A DNA stretch of 64,000 nucleotides, from NCBI GenBank assembly GCA_003220265.1, contig QHRW01000110.1, forward strand, positions 94,395 to 158,394. The letters are read 5' to 3'. The stretch comes from Candidatus Rokuibacteriota bacterium (GTDB taxonomy: Bacteria; Methylomirabilota; Methylomirabilia; Rokubacteriales; CSP1-6). Under the pieces are notes generated by a model that was given only the letters and a program-made list of their open reading frames with translations, made no database searches and was not told the DNA's origin. Shown piece by piece: positions 34,609 to 42,872 of the stretch. Each line of letters opens with the position of its first letter. Position 1 is the stretch's first letter. A program made the position numbers and the translations under genes.

Positions 34609-35300
34609 CGCGCCTCACGCTGGTGGTGGCGGTGGCCCTGTCGGCCGCCTGCGCGCGCGGGGGGCCGGCGCGCCGGCTGCCCGCCGACGGCGGCGCGCCG
34701 CTGCTCTACGTGGCGCTGGGCGACAGCACGGTGGAAGGCATCGGGGCCACGTCATCGTCCACCACGTACGTCGCGCAGATCCATCGACGGCTGCGCACCC
34801 GCTACCCGGGCACGCGCGCGGTGAACCTCGGCGCCGGCGGCGCCACCTCGGCCGACGTCGTCGCGAACCAGCTCGACCGGGCCGTGAAGCTCGACCCGCA
34901 GCTCGTGACCCTCTCGATCGGTCCCAACGACATCACCACGCGCGTGCCCGTCGCGGAGTACGAGCGTAACGTGGATGCCATCTTTTCCCGGCTCGCCGCG
35001 GGGACGCGGGCCGTCGTCGTGGCCAACCTGCTGCCCGACCTGGCGGTGACGCCGCGCTTCCGCGCGCACGAGGCGAAGCCGGCCGTCGCGCGGCTGACGG
35101 TGGAGTTCAACGCGGCGCTGGCCCGCCAGGGGCGCCGCCACGGCGTCGAGCTGGTGGACCTCTATGGTCCGAGTCAGGCGGAAGTCCCGGCCCAGCCGGA
35201 GCTGATCTCGCGCGACGGCTATCATCCTTCGGACGCGGGCTACGCGCGGTGGGCCGAGCTGGTGTGGGCGGGTGTCGAGCGGCGCCTGGGCCGGCCGTGA
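34605..35300 (+). CDS. SGNH/GDSL-family lipoprotein hydrolase
   Basis: This 231-residue esterase-fold protein has the nucleophile Ser41 in ALGDSTVEGIG, the oxyanion Gly in GAGGATSADV, Asn in SIGPNDI, and the catalytic Asp/His in SRDGYHPSDAGY. A CTG start overlapping the LLM stop gives M-T-R-L-T-L-V-V-A-V-A-L-S-A-A-C, a textbook lipoprotein signal with lipobox LSAAC. The first GTG (34623) would remove the positive charge and most of the signal. So CTG initiation is favoured here, and the enzyme should sit on a membrane face, cleaving acyl or acetyl esters. Confidence 0.86.
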   Translation: MTRLTLVVAVALSAACARGGPARRLPADGGAPLLYVALGDSTVEGIGATSSSTTYVAQIHRRLRTRYPGTRAVNLGAGGATSADVVANQLDRAVKLDPQLVTLSIGPNDITTRVPVAEYERNVDAIFSRLAAGTRAVVVANLLPDLAVTPRFRAHEAKPAVARLTVEFNAALARQGRRHGVELVDLYGPSQAEVPAQPELISRDGYHPSDAGYARWAELVWAGVERRLGRP

Positions 35301-35362
35301 ATAGTGACAGGCGCGCCGTCGTCCTACGGGCCGGCGGAATAGAGCGAACGAGGAGGCTGAGG

Positions 35363-35785
35363 ATGCGAGTCGCGCTCGTGCTGGCACTGCTGGTGACCGT
35401 CATCGCCGCACCGCTCGCCGTCGCGGAGGCCGGTCAGCGCCGCGCGCAGGCGGTGGAGACCGATCGGGCGTTCTCCGGTCCGGGGTGGCGTTACCGCGAC
35501 GTGGAGAACTTCCGCGAGCAGTTCTTCCGCGACCAGCAGCGGTTCCGCCCCGATCAGCGCACGATCGTGGTGGCGCCGAGCGTCGTGGTCGTCTCGCCCG
35601 GACGCTGCTGGCAGGACGGGTACTGGAGCTACCAGTGGGTGCCGCAGTCCTACTCGTACTCCGCGTGGGTGCCGGGGCAGTGGTCGCCCGACGGCGGCTG
35701 GATCGAGGGCCACTACGAGCCGGCCTGGTACAACGGCGGCTACTACCAGCCGCTCTGGGTCGCGGGATACTGGACCGGCTGCTAG
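35363..35785 (+). CDS. Exported Tyr/Trp-rich protein (YXWVPG-type repeats)
   Basis: This 140-residue protein has a signal peptide (LVLALLVTVIAAPLAVAEA) and then a charged stretch. The C-terminal half is rich in Trp, Tyr and Gly in imperfect repeats: WQDGYWSYQWVPQSY, SAWVPGQWSPDGGWIEG, HYEPAWYNGGYYQPLW. Such WxxGxW/YxWVPG-type short envelope proteins occur widely in soil bacteria and their role is unknown. The ATG follows a good ribosome site (GAGGCTGAGG). It is probably its own small unit between the lipoprotein and TerC genes. Confidence 0.8.
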   Translation: MRVALVLALLVTVIAAPLAVAEAGQRRAQAVETDRAFSGPGWRYRDVENFREQFFRDQQRFRPDQRTIVVAPSVVVVSPGRCWQDGYWSYQWVPQSYSYSAWVPGQWSPDGGWIEGHYEPAWYNGGYYQPLWVAGYWTGC

Positions 35786-35807
35786 CCTGAGCCGCCCGCT
35801 CGGCGTC

Positions 35808-35816
35808 TGCGATAAT
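35808..35816 (+). promoter_or_regulatory. Extended -10 promoter for the TerC gene
   Basis: TGC-GATAAT is an extended -10 element, 11 bases before the ATG at 35828. This close spacing suggests a very short or absent leader. Confidence 0.42.
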
Positions 35817-35827
35817 ACGCGGACTCC

Positions 35828-36553
35828 ATGGGCGCCTTTCTCACGTCCGATGGTCTCGTCGCGCTCGCCACGCTCACGGCGCTCGAGGTCGTCCTCGGCG
35901 TCGACAACGTCGTCTTCATCGCGATCGTCAGCGCGCGCCTGCCCGCGGCCCAGCAACCGATGGCGCGACGGATCGGCCTCGCCCTGGCGCTCATCACCCG
36001 CGTCCTGCTCCTGCTCACGCTGTCGTGGATCATGGGCCTCGTCCAGCCGCTCTTCCACGTCGGGGGGCGCGGCGTGTCGGGCCGCGACCTCATCCTGCTG
36101 GCCGGCGGCTTGTTCCTGGTGGCCAAGGCCACGTGGGAGATCTACGCCAAGGTCGAGGGCGCCCACGAGGACGCGCGCGCAGCGCGTGGGCGCCGCGGGA
36201 TGGTGGGCGTCGTCGTGCAGATCATGATCCTCGACGTCGTCTTCTCGCTCGACTCGGTGATCACGGCGATCGGCATGGTGGACGAGGTGCCGATCATGAT
36301 CGTGGCGATCGTCCTGGCCATGGTGGTGATGCTGCTGGCCATGGAGCGCGTGAGCGGCTTCGTGGAGGCGCATCCGAGCGTGAAGATCCTCGCGCTCTCC
36401 TTCCTGATCCTCATCGGCGTCGTGCTGGTCGCCGACGGCCTCGGCCATCACCTGCCGAAGGGCTACGTCTACTTCCCCATGGCGTTCGCGCTCGGCGTCG
36501 AGATGCTGAACCTCCGCTACCGGACCCGCCGCGCCCGCCGCCGCGCGGACTGA
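35828..36553 (+). CDS. TerC-family integral membrane protein
   Basis: This 241-residue protein has seven predicted membrane helices and the two conserved acidic repeats of the TerC family: LEVVLGVDNVVFIAI in the first half and ILDVVFSLDSVITAI in the second, whose Asp residues line the presumed ion path. Members export Mn2+ or other metal ions or help metalate exported proteins. The ATG is near an extended -10 element. The ABC permease gene begins ten bases after the stop and may be co-transcribed. Confidence 0.9.
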   Translation: MGAFLTSDGLVALATLTALEVVLGVDNVVFIAIVSARLPAAQQPMARRIGLALALITRVLLLLTLSWIMGLVQPLFHVGGRGVSGRDLILLAGGLFLVAKATWEIYAKVEGAHEDARAARGRRGMVGVVVQIMILDVVFSLDSVITAIGMVDEVPIMIVAIVLAMVVMLLAMERVSGFVEAHPSVKILALSFLILIGVVLVADGLGHHLPKGYVYFPMAFALGVEMLNLRYRTRRARRRAD

Positions 36554-36563
36554 CGGCTCGCCG

Positions 36564-37484
36564 ATGCGCCGGTACATCGCCGCCCGCCTGGCCCAAGCGG
36601 TCCTCGTCGTGCTGCTCTCGCTCACCGCGGTCTTCGGCATGGTGCGGCTCGGCGGCGACCCGGTGCTGCTCTTCCTGCCCATGGACATCCAGGCCAAGGA
36701 CGTCAACGCGATCCGCCAGCGTCTGGGCTTCAACGACCCGCTCGCCGTGCAGTACGCGCGCTTCATGGGCGGCGCGCTGCGCGGCGACTTCGGCGAGTCG
36801 CTGCGCTATCGCCGCGACGCGCTCGGCCTCGTGCTGGAGCGGCTGCCCGCCACGCTGCTGCTGGCCGCCACCTCGATCGCGCTCACGCTGATCGTCGCCG
36901 TGCCGCTGGGGCTGCTGACGGCCGTGCGCCGCGACACGCTCGTGGACCACGTGGGCACGGTGGCGATGGTGCTGGGCCAGGCCACGCCGGGATTCTGGCT
37001 GGGGTTGATGCTCATCTATCTCTTCGCCGTGCACTTGCGCTGGCTGCCCACCGGCGGCACCGGCTCGCTCGCGCACCTCGTCATGCCGTCGGTGGTGCTG
37101 GCCGCGTTCTTCTCGGCCCGCGTGGCGCGGCTCACGCGCTCGGCCGTGCTCGACGTCCTCGGCGAGGACTACATCAAGACCGCGCGGGCCAAGGGCCTGG
37201 GCGAAGCCCGGGTGATCGGCAAGCACACGCTGCGGAACTCGGCGATCCCGATCGTGACGCTGGCCGGGCTGGAGGCCGGGCAGCTCCTGGGCGGCGCCGT
37301 GGTGACGGAGACGATCTTCGCGTGGCCGGGGCTGGGACGCCTCACGGTGCAGGCGCTCCTCAACCGCGACTTTCCCGTCGTGATGGCCGCCGTGTCCTTG
37401 ACCTCGATCGTCTACACGCTGATGAACCTCGGCGTCGACCTCGCCTACGGCTGGCTGGATCCGCGCGTCCGAATCCGCCCGTGA
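36564..37484 (+). CDS. Dipeptide/oligopeptide ABC transporter permease (DppB-like)
   Basis: This is a 306-residue inner-membrane permease. It begins YIAARLAQAVLVVLLSLTAVFGMVRL, has the DppB-type periplasmic segment to residue 90, six helices, and the cytoplasmic EAA loop DYIKTARAKGLGEARVIGKH that docks the ATPases. The C-terminus LDPRVRIRP is typical. Its stop overlaps the DppC gene (GTGA). No ATPase genes of this system lie in the window, so they must be elsewhere or shared. Confidence 0.93.
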   Translation: MRRYIAARLAQAVLVVLLSLTAVFGMVRLGGDPVLLFLPMDIQAKDVNAIRQRLGFNDPLAVQYARFMGGALRGDFGESLRYRRDALGLVLERLPATLLLAATSIALTLIVAVPLGLLTAVRRDTLVDHVGTVAMVLGQATPGFWLGLMLIYLFAVHLRWLPTGGTGSLAHLVMPSVVLAAFFSARVARLTRSAVLDVLGEDYIKTARAKGLGEARVIGKHTLRNSAIPIVTLAGLEAGQLLGGAVVTETIFAWPGLGRLTVQALLNRDFPVVMAAVSLTSIVYTLMNLGVDLAYGWLDPRVRIRP

Positions 37485-38281
37485 AAAAATGGCTCGGCCT
37501 TGTGTTGACCGTGGCCGTCGTGCTGGTGGCCGGGGCCGCGCCGTGGCTCACCGCGCACGATCCGCTGCTGGCCGACTTCGTGGCGAGCCTCAAGCCGCCC
37601 GGCACGCCGGGCCATCCGCTCGGCACCGATCAGCTCGGGCGCGACCTGCTGGCGCGCGTGCTCTACGGCGCCCGCCTGGCGCTCTTCATCGGCGTGTGCA
37701 CGGTGGTGGTGACCGCGGTGGTGGGCGGCCTGCTCGGGCTCGTGGCCGGCTTCGTCGAGCGGTGGCCGTCGGCCGTGCTGATGCGGCTCGCCGACGTGCA
37801 GCTCTCGTTTCCGTTCATCCTGCTCGCGCTCACGATCAACGCGATCGTGGGGCTCGGCCTGCGCAACATCATCCTGAGCCTGTCGGCAGCCGGCTGGGTC
37901 GTGTATGCGCGCGTCGTGCGCGGCGAGGTGCTGTCGGTCAAGCAGCGCGACTTCGTGCAGGCGGCCGCGGCGCTCGGGGTGGGTCGGGCACGCCTGTTGT
38001 TCCGCCACGTGCTGCCCAACGTGGCGCCGTCCATCATCGTGGTGGCCAGCCTGCAGTTCTCGCAGTTCGTCGTGGCCGAGGCGGCCATCAGCTTCCTCGG
38101 CTTCGGCGTGCAGCCGCCCACGCCGGCCTGGGGCAGCATGCTCAGCGAGAGCCGCGACTTTCTCTACGTGGCGTGGTGGCTGGCCGCGTTCCCGGGCGCC
38201 GCGCTCGCCCTCACCGCGCTCGGCGTGAACCTGCTCGGTGACTGGCTGCGCGACACCCTGGATCCCAAGCTGCGCGTGTAG
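37481..38281 (+). CDS. Dipeptide/oligopeptide ABC transporter permease (DppC-like)
   Basis: This 266-residue permease has the DppC landmarks HPLGTDQLGRDLLARVLYGAR in pieces near residue 45, the EAA loop DFVQAAAALGVGRARLLFRH and C-terminal NLLGDWLRDTLDPKLR. It is the partner of the DppB-like subunit. The GTG start overlaps the upstream stop and is followed by a short positively charged end (KKW) and the first helix. The next gene on this strand is the cognate binding protein at 38639; a tiny lipoprotein gene lies in the gap on the other strand. Confidence 0.93.
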   Translation: MKKWLGLVLTVAVVLVAGAAPWLTAHDPLLADFVASLKPPGTPGHPLGTDQLGRDLLARVLYGARLALFIGVCTVVVTAVVGGLLGLVAGFVERWPSAVLMRLADVQLSFPFILLALTINAIVGLGLRNIILSLSAAGWVVYARVVRGEVLSVKQRDFVQAAAALGVGRARLLFRHVLPNVAPSIIVVASLQFSQFVVAEAAISFLGFGVQPPTPAWGSMLSESRDFLYVAWWLAAFPGAALALTALGVNLLGDWLRDTLDPKLRV

Positions 38282-38287
38282 TCTCCC

Positions 38288-38422
38288 TCAGCGGGTGGGC
38301 GCGGGCGCGGCGGCCGTGGGCGCCGGCGCCCCGGAGGCATCGACGACCACCGGGTACTTCGCGCACGCTCCGAGTCCGACCAGCACCGCCATCACCGCGA
38401 GCCCGAGCATCGTCGACTTCAT
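38288..38422 (-). CDS. Small lipoprotein (44 residues)
   Basis: This is a tiny exported protein: positively charged start (MKSTM), hydrophobic core LGLAVMAVLVG, lipobox LGAC with Cys20, then a short tail rich in Ala and Pro ending in Arg. The minus-strand ATG is preceded by an AGGGGAGGGA ribosome site at good spacing, which argues for a real gene. It resembles the small entericidin-like or structural lipoproteins found in many genomes, but no family is assigned. It sits antisense between the DppC and binding-protein genes, so its transcript would run towards the DppC 3' end. Confidence 0.68.
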   Translation of the reverse strand: MKSTMLGLAVMAVLVGLGACAKYPVVVDASGAPAPTAAAPAPTR

Positions 38423-38535
38423 GACTGTCCCTCCCCTGGTTCATCGTGGATGCGCTCCGCCGGGCTGCAGGCCGGGTGCCAGACTCGCAACTCCGCGCTG
38501 AATCGAGGCGTGCCCGCTTCCCGCGCGCTAGCGCG

Positions 38536-38571
38536 TGACAGTCCGCCCCGCGGACGTGACGGGCGGTGTCA
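38536..38571 (+). promoter_or_regulatory. Inverted repeat upstream of the binding-protein gene
   Basis: TGACA-gt-CCGCCC (38536-38548) is mirrored by GGGCGG-TGTCA (38561-38571). It lies about 70 bases before the ATG of the binding protein; a TACACT -10-like sequence follows. This could be an operator or the end hairpin of an upstream transcript. Confidence 0.4.
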
Positions 38572-38638
38572 GTCGCCGCGCGGACCGTGTCGCGCTACAC
38601 TGCGGGCTCCGATGAGAGCCCGTGCCCAGGAGGCCGTC

Positions 38639-40177
38639 ATGCGCTGTCGCTGGACCGCCGTCGTCGCGTTCGCCGTCGCCGTGCTCGCCACGGCGGTGCC
38701 CACCGTTCACGCTCAGGACCGCGCCAAGAGCAAGGAAGTCGTGGTGGGCCTCGGCGCCGAGCCGCGCACGATGCTGGCGGCGACGATCGTGGACTGGACG
38801 ACCAACAACATGCTCGAGCACATCTACGATCGGCTGCTCGACCGCGACCCCAAGACGTTCAAGCCCAGGCCGATGCTGGCCACCGAGTGGAAGATCGTCA
38901 ACGACACCACGTGGGAGATGAAGCTTCGCCGCAACGTGAAGTTCCACAACGGTGAGCCCTTCACCGCCGCGTCGGTGAAGGCGACCATCGAGTATGCCCT
39001 CGACCCCGCCAGCAAGACGCACTTCGCGGCGGCGGCCTACTGGGGCCTCGTGAAGGAGGTCCAGGCCGTCGACGACTACACGGTGCGCTTCGTGACCAAG
39101 CAGCCGTGGGCGAATCTCGTCGACAGCGCCGCCTCCACGAACTCGCTGATCATGCCGGCCAAGGCGCTCAAGGAGCTGGGCCCGGCCAAGCTGGCCGAGA
39201 AGCCGATCGGCACCGGCCCCTTCCGCTTCGTGGAGTGGAAGCGGGATGAGCGCCTGGTGCTCGAGCGCAATCCCGACTACTGGCAGGGCCCGGCCGACGT
39301 GAGCCGCGTCACCTTCCGGTTCATCCCGGAGTTCAGCGCGCGCATGGCCGCCCTGCTCTCGGGCGAGATCGACATCATGAAGGACGTGCCGCCGCACGCG
39401 GTGGAGGCCATCGAGCGCAGCGGCCGCGCCAAGCTGCGCGCCACGGTCTCCTCGCGCATCAACTACCTGGCCCTGGTGAACCTCAAGTCCGGGCCCATGC
39501 AGGACGTCCGCGTGCGCCGCGCGATGAACCACGCGGTGAACGTGGACGAGCTCATCACGCAGGTGCTGAAGGGCCGCGCCACGAAGATGTGCGGGCCGCT
39601 GGCGCCGACGAACGTCGACTACGCGCCGGTGGAGTGCTACAAGCACGACCCGGCGCGCGCCCAGGCGCTCTTCAAGGAGGCCGGCGTCGATCCGACGAAG
39701 CTCTCGCTGACGCTGGACACGCCCTCGGGGCGGTATCCGCTCGATAAAGACGTGTCGCTCGCGATCGCCGCCCAACTGCAGCGATTCGGCATCAAGACCA
39801 ATGTGGTCGTCAACGAGTGGGGAACTCATTTAGACAAGATCAAGAACCGGAACACCGGCGACATGTTCTTCCTGGGCTGGGGCCCGGCCCTGCACGGCCA
39901 GGGCACGATGCCGCCGCTCTTTTTGGCCGACCAGACGTACGCGTCGTACGGCAACAACAAGGTGCTCGACGACAAGATCGCGCGCGCCCAGACGCTGCTC
40001 GATCCCAAGGCCCGCGCCGAGGCCTATGCCGAGCTGCAGAAGCTGGTCCACGACGAGGCGCCGTGGGTCTTCCTCTGGCAGCAGCACGACCTCTACGGCG
40101 TGGCCCAGACCATCGAGTGGACGCCGCGCGGCGACGAGAAGGTGTGGATGTACGACGCCAAGGTCGTGGCGCGATAG
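38639..40177 (+). CDS. Dipeptide/oligopeptide ABC transporter substrate-binding protein
   Basis: This 512-residue exported binding protein belongs to the SBP_bac_5 family (DppA/OppA-like). The signal peptide is VVAFAVAVLATAVPTVHA; the mature part begins SKEVVVGLGAEPRTMLAATI. The family landmark appears as ATEWKIVNDTTWEMKLRRNV with FHNGEPFTAASV after it. It delivers a peptide-like or other solute to the two permeases just upstream. The ATG with AGGAGG in front is preferred; an ATG nine codons earlier (38612) is possible. It ends ten bases before the amidohydrolase, suggesting the imported solute is a substrate for that enzyme. Confidence 0.93.
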   Translation: MRCRWTAVVAFAVAVLATAVPTVHAQDRAKSKEVVVGLGAEPRTMLAATIVDWTTNNMLEHIYDRLLDRDPKTFKPRPMLATEWKIVNDTTWEMKLRRNVKFHNGEPFTAASVKATIEYALDPASKTHFAAAAYWGLVKEVQAVDDYTVRFVTKQPWANLVDSAASTNSLIMPAKALKELGPAKLAEKPIGTGPFRFVEWKRDERLVLERNPDYWQGPADVSRVTFRFIPEFSARMAALLSGEIDIMKDVPPHAVEAIERSGRAKLRATVSSRINYLALVNLKSGPMQDVRVRRAMNHAVNVDELITQVLKGRATKMCGPLAPTNVDYAPVECYKHDPARAQALFKEAGVDPTKLSLTLDTPSGRYPLDKDVSLAIAAQLQRFGIKTNVVVNEWGTHLDKIKNRNTGDMFFLGWGPALHGQGTMPPLFLADQTYASYGNNKVLDDKIARAQTLLDPKARAEAYAELQKLVHDEAPWVFLWQQHDLYGVAQTIEWTPRGDEKVWMYDAKVVAR

Positions 40178-40187
40178 GAGACATCAC

Positions 40188-41423
40188 ATGGCCATCACCG
40201 TCTTCACCAACGCGGTGCTGATCGACTGCACGGGGGCGGATCCCGTCGAGGGCGCGGCGGTCGTCGTCGAGGACGAGCGCATCAAGGACGTGCTGCCGAA
40301 CGGCAAGGTGGGCCCGCAGCCGGGGCGCGTGACCACGCTCGACCTCAAGGGCAAGACGCTGATGCCCGGGCTCACCGACGCCCACGTCCACATCTGCGCG
40401 GTGACCGAGAACATCACCGACCAGCATCGCTTCTATCCGCCGTCGTACATCGCGGCGCGCGCGATGAAGCGGGCCGAAGAGTGCTTGATGCAGGGGTTCA
40501 CGACGGTCCGTGACGCCGGCGGCGCCGATTATGGGTTCCGCATGGCGCTGGAGGAAGGGCACTTCGTGGGCCCGCGGCTGCTCGTGTCGGGGCGCTACAT
40601 CTCGCAGACCGGCGGCCACGGCGACAAGCGCCGCCGCTCGGAGTGGACGGATCCGGTCGACTGCTGCGTGGGCATGATCGGCTTCATCGCGGACGGCCCC
40701 GACGAGGTCCGCCGCGCCGCGCGCGAGAACATCCGCCGCGACGTGGACCAGATCAAGATCATGGCCTCGGGCGGCGCCATGTCGCCCTCCGACGAGCTCG
40801 ACACCACGCAGTTCACGGTGGCCGAGATGCGCGCCGCCGTGGAGGAGGCGCAGGCCGTCGGCAAGTACGTGCTGAGCCACGCGTACTCCGACACGGCCGT
40901 GCGGAAAGCCATCGAGGCCGGCGTGCGCTCGATCGAGCACGGCAACCTCATCCGCGAGCCCGCCGCCAAGGCCATCAAGGACGCCGACGCCTTCCTGGTG
41001 CCGACGATGGTGACGTACGAGGCGATCTACCGCGAGGGCAAGAAGTACGGCATCGGCGACCACCAGGTGGCCAAGATCGACATGGCGCGCCAGCAGTCGG
41101 TGCAGGGCCTCACGTACGCCTACAAGGCCGGCTGCAAGATCGGCTCGGGCTCCGACCTGCTCGGCGACATGGCGGCGCAGCGCGCCGTCGAGTTCGAGCT
41201 GAAGGCCCAGGTGATGAAGCCGATGGAGGTGCTGCTGTCGGCCACCAAGGTCAACGCCGAGCTCTTCCGCATGACCGAGAAGATCGGCTCGGTGGAGCCG
41301 GGCAAGTACGCCGACCTCCTCGTCGTCGAGGGCGATCCGCTCAAGAACCTGCGCGTGTTCCAGAAGACCGACAACCTCAAAATGATCATGAAGGGCGGCC
41401 ATGTCGTCAAGCAAACACTCTGA
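40188..41423 (+). CDS. Amidohydrolase-superfamily metal-dependent hydrolase
   Basis: This 411-residue TIM-barrel hydrolase resembles imidazolonepropionase and prolidase-type Xaa-Pro amidohydrolases. Metal ligands: DAHVHI near residue 66, the carbamylated Lys in DQIKIMASGG, His in VLSHAYSD and SIEHGN, and Asp in GSGSDLLG. The C-terminal beta-sandwich has EPGKYADLLVVEG. It likely cleaves an imported peptide or cyclic amide. A GGAG ribosome site precedes the ATG. The 3' end overlaps the methyltransferase by 23 bases, so both are made together. Confidence 0.92.
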   Translation: MAITVFTNAVLIDCTGADPVEGAAVVVEDERIKDVLPNGKVGPQPGRVTTLDLKGKTLMPGLTDAHVHICAVTENITDQHRFYPPSYIAARAMKRAEECLMQGFTTVRDAGGADYGFRMALEEGHFVGPRLLVSGRYISQTGGHGDKRRRSEWTDPVDCCVGMIGFIADGPDEVRRAARENIRRDVDQIKIMASGGAMSPSDELDTTQFTVAEMRAAVEEAQAVGKYVLSHAYSDTAVRKAIEAGVRSIEHGNLIREPAAKAIKDADAFLVPTMVTYEAIYREGKKYGIGDHQVAKIDMARQQSVQGLTYAYKAGCKIGSGSDLLGDMAAQRAVEFELKAQVMKPMEVLLSATKVNAELFRMTEKIGSVEPGKYADLLVVEGDPLKNLRVFQKTDNLKMIMKGGHVVKQTL

Positions 41424-42171
41424 GCTGATCCTCGATCAGTTCACCCGCCAGGCGGTGCCGTTCGCCACGGCGCCGTCGATCAAGGACGAAGCGGCGCTCA
41501 AGCTGGTGGTGGAGCTCAGCGGCGCCGGGGCCGAGGACACCGTGCTGGACGTCGCCTGCGGCCCCGGGCTCATCGTGGTGGCGTTCGCCCGCGTCGTGAA
41601 GCACGCAACCGGCATCGACATCACGCCGGCCATGCTGAAGCGCGCGACAGTGTACGCCGCGGAGCAGGGCGTGAGCAACGTCACCTGGCGGCAGGGCGAC
41701 GTGCTGCCGCTGCCCTATCCCGACGCGTCGTTCTCGATCGTCAGCTCGCGCTTTGCCTTCCACCACTTCCTCGACCCGTTCGCCGTGCTGCGAGAGATGA
41801 CGCGCGTGTGCGCGCCGGGCGGGACCATGGTGGTGGTGGACACGGCGCCGGCGCCGGAGAAGGTCGACGCGTTGAACCGGGTGGAGCTGCTGCGGGACCC
41901 CTCGCACGTCCGCGCGCTGACGCTGGACGAGCACCTCGATCTCTTCCGCCGGGCCGGGCTGCCGGAGCCGCGCGTGACGCGCTACCGGCTCGATACCGAC
42001 CTCGAGTCGCTGCTGGCGCGCTCGTTCCCGGATCCCGGCAGCGCCGAGAAGATCCGCGCGCTCGTGGCCGCCTCGCTGCCCGACGACGCGCTCGATCTGA
42101 ACGTGCGCCGCGCCGGCGACCAGATCCGTCTCGGCCATCCCGTCGCCATCCTGGCCGCCCGGCGGAGCTGA
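41401..42171 (+). CDS. Class I SAM-dependent methyltransferase
   Basis: This is a 256-residue UbiE/COQ5-like methyltransferase. Motif I is VLDVACGPGLIVVAFA, the acidic strand ATGIDITPAML, motif II QGDVLPLPYPDASFSIV and then AFHHFLDPFAVLREMTRV. It methylates an unidentified small molecule. The ATG lies inside the end of the amidohydrolase gene. The cyclase-family gene follows after three bases, giving an amidohydrolase-methyltransferase-cyclase operon. Confidence 0.92.
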   Translation: MSSSKHSELILDQFTRQAVPFATAPSIKDEAALKLVVELSGAGAEDTVLDVACGPGLIVVAFARVVKHATGIDITPAMLKRATVYAAEQGVSNVTWRQGDVLPLPYPDASFSIVSSRFAFHHFLDPFAVLREMTRVCAPGGTMVVVDTAPAPEKVDALNRVELLRDPSHVRALTLDEHLDLFRRAGLPEPRVTRYRLDTDLESLLARSFPDPGSAEKIRALVAASLPDDALDLNVRRAGDQIRLGHPVAILAARRS

Positions 42172-42174
42172 GCC

Positions 42175-42843
42175 ATGCGCATCGTCGACCTCTCGTTCCC
42201 GATCCGGCCGCACTTCCGCTGGAAGGTCGAGTCCACGCTGCGCACCTCGCACGCGCGCGGCGACAACTTCCAGTCCACGGTGCTGACGATCTCCTGCCAT
42301 GCCTACACGCACGTGGACGCGCCCGTGCACTTCCTGCCGGGCGACCGCGACGTGGCCGCGATGCCGGTGGACCAGTGGATGGGCCCGGCCGCCGTCGTGG
42401 ATCTCACGCATCTCGGTGACAACGGTGAGGTCTCGGCGGCCGAGCTCGAGCGTCACGCCCGCCACGTACAGGCGGGGGACATCGTGCTGCTGCGCACCGA
42501 CTGGCCGCGGAAGGTCGACGTCGCCAGCGAGAAGTTCTGGAAGGACGCGCCGTTCACCGGGCGCAGCGCGTGCGACTGGCTGGTGGCGCGGCGGGTGAAG
42601 GCGGTCGGCTACGACTACCCGCCCGACTACACCGTCCGCACGCCCATGTTCTCGCCCGGCACGAAGGTGCCACGCGAGGAGTGCACGACGCACTACGTCT
42701 TCTTTCCGGCCGGCATCGTGGTGATCGAGTACCTGACCAATCTCGATCAGATCGGCGCCGAGCGCTGCCGCTTCGTGGCGCTGCCCCTGAAGATCGAGGG
42801 CGCCGACGGCTCGCCGGTGCGCGCGGTCGCGCTCGTAGATTAG
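42175..42843 (+). CDS. Cyclase family protein (kynurenine-formamidase-like)
   Basis: This 222-residue metal-dependent hydrolase has the cyclase-family motif as SCHAYTHVDAPVHFL (usual form H-x-G-T-H-x-D-x-P-x-H-F, with Tyr in place of Gly), whose His and Asp bind metal. GDIVLLRTDWP and CDWLVARRVKAVGYD are also family features. Members hydrolyse N-formylkynurenine or isatin and related amides and lactones. Placement after amidohydrolase and methyltransferase genes fits breakdown of an imported nitrogen compound. The substrate is unknown. Confidence 0.9.
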   Translation: MRIVDLSFPIRPHFRWKVESTLRTSHARGDNFQSTVLTISCHAYTHVDAPVHFLPGDRDVAAMPVDQWMGPAAVVDLTHLGDNGEVSAAELERHARHVQAGDIVLLRTDWPRKVDVASEKFWKDAPFTGRSACDWLVARRVKAVGYDYPPDYTVRTPMFSPGTKVPREECTTHYVFFPAGIVVIEYLTNLDQIGAERCRFVALPLKIEGADGSPVRAVALVD

Positions 42844-42857
42844 GGCGGCGCCCGCCG

Positions 42858-42863
42858 TACAAT
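42858..42863 (+). promoter_or_regulatory. -10 element upstream of the Dus gene
   Basis: TACAAT lies nine bases before the ATG at 42873, so transcription would begin close to the start codon (near-leaderless). A short hairpin GGCGG-CGC-CCGCC precedes it at 42845-42857 and may end the upstream transcript. Confidence 0.38.
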
Positions 42864-42872
42864 ACGTCCGTG

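Noticed and set aside
41407..42693. Long antisense open frames such as this 428-codon one, and similar ones at 2216-3529, 17453-20044 and 59395-61962
   Set aside because: Extreme GC content leaves few stop codons in other frames; their translations are rich in His/Arg/Gly/Ala without motifs and lie opposite well-supported genes.
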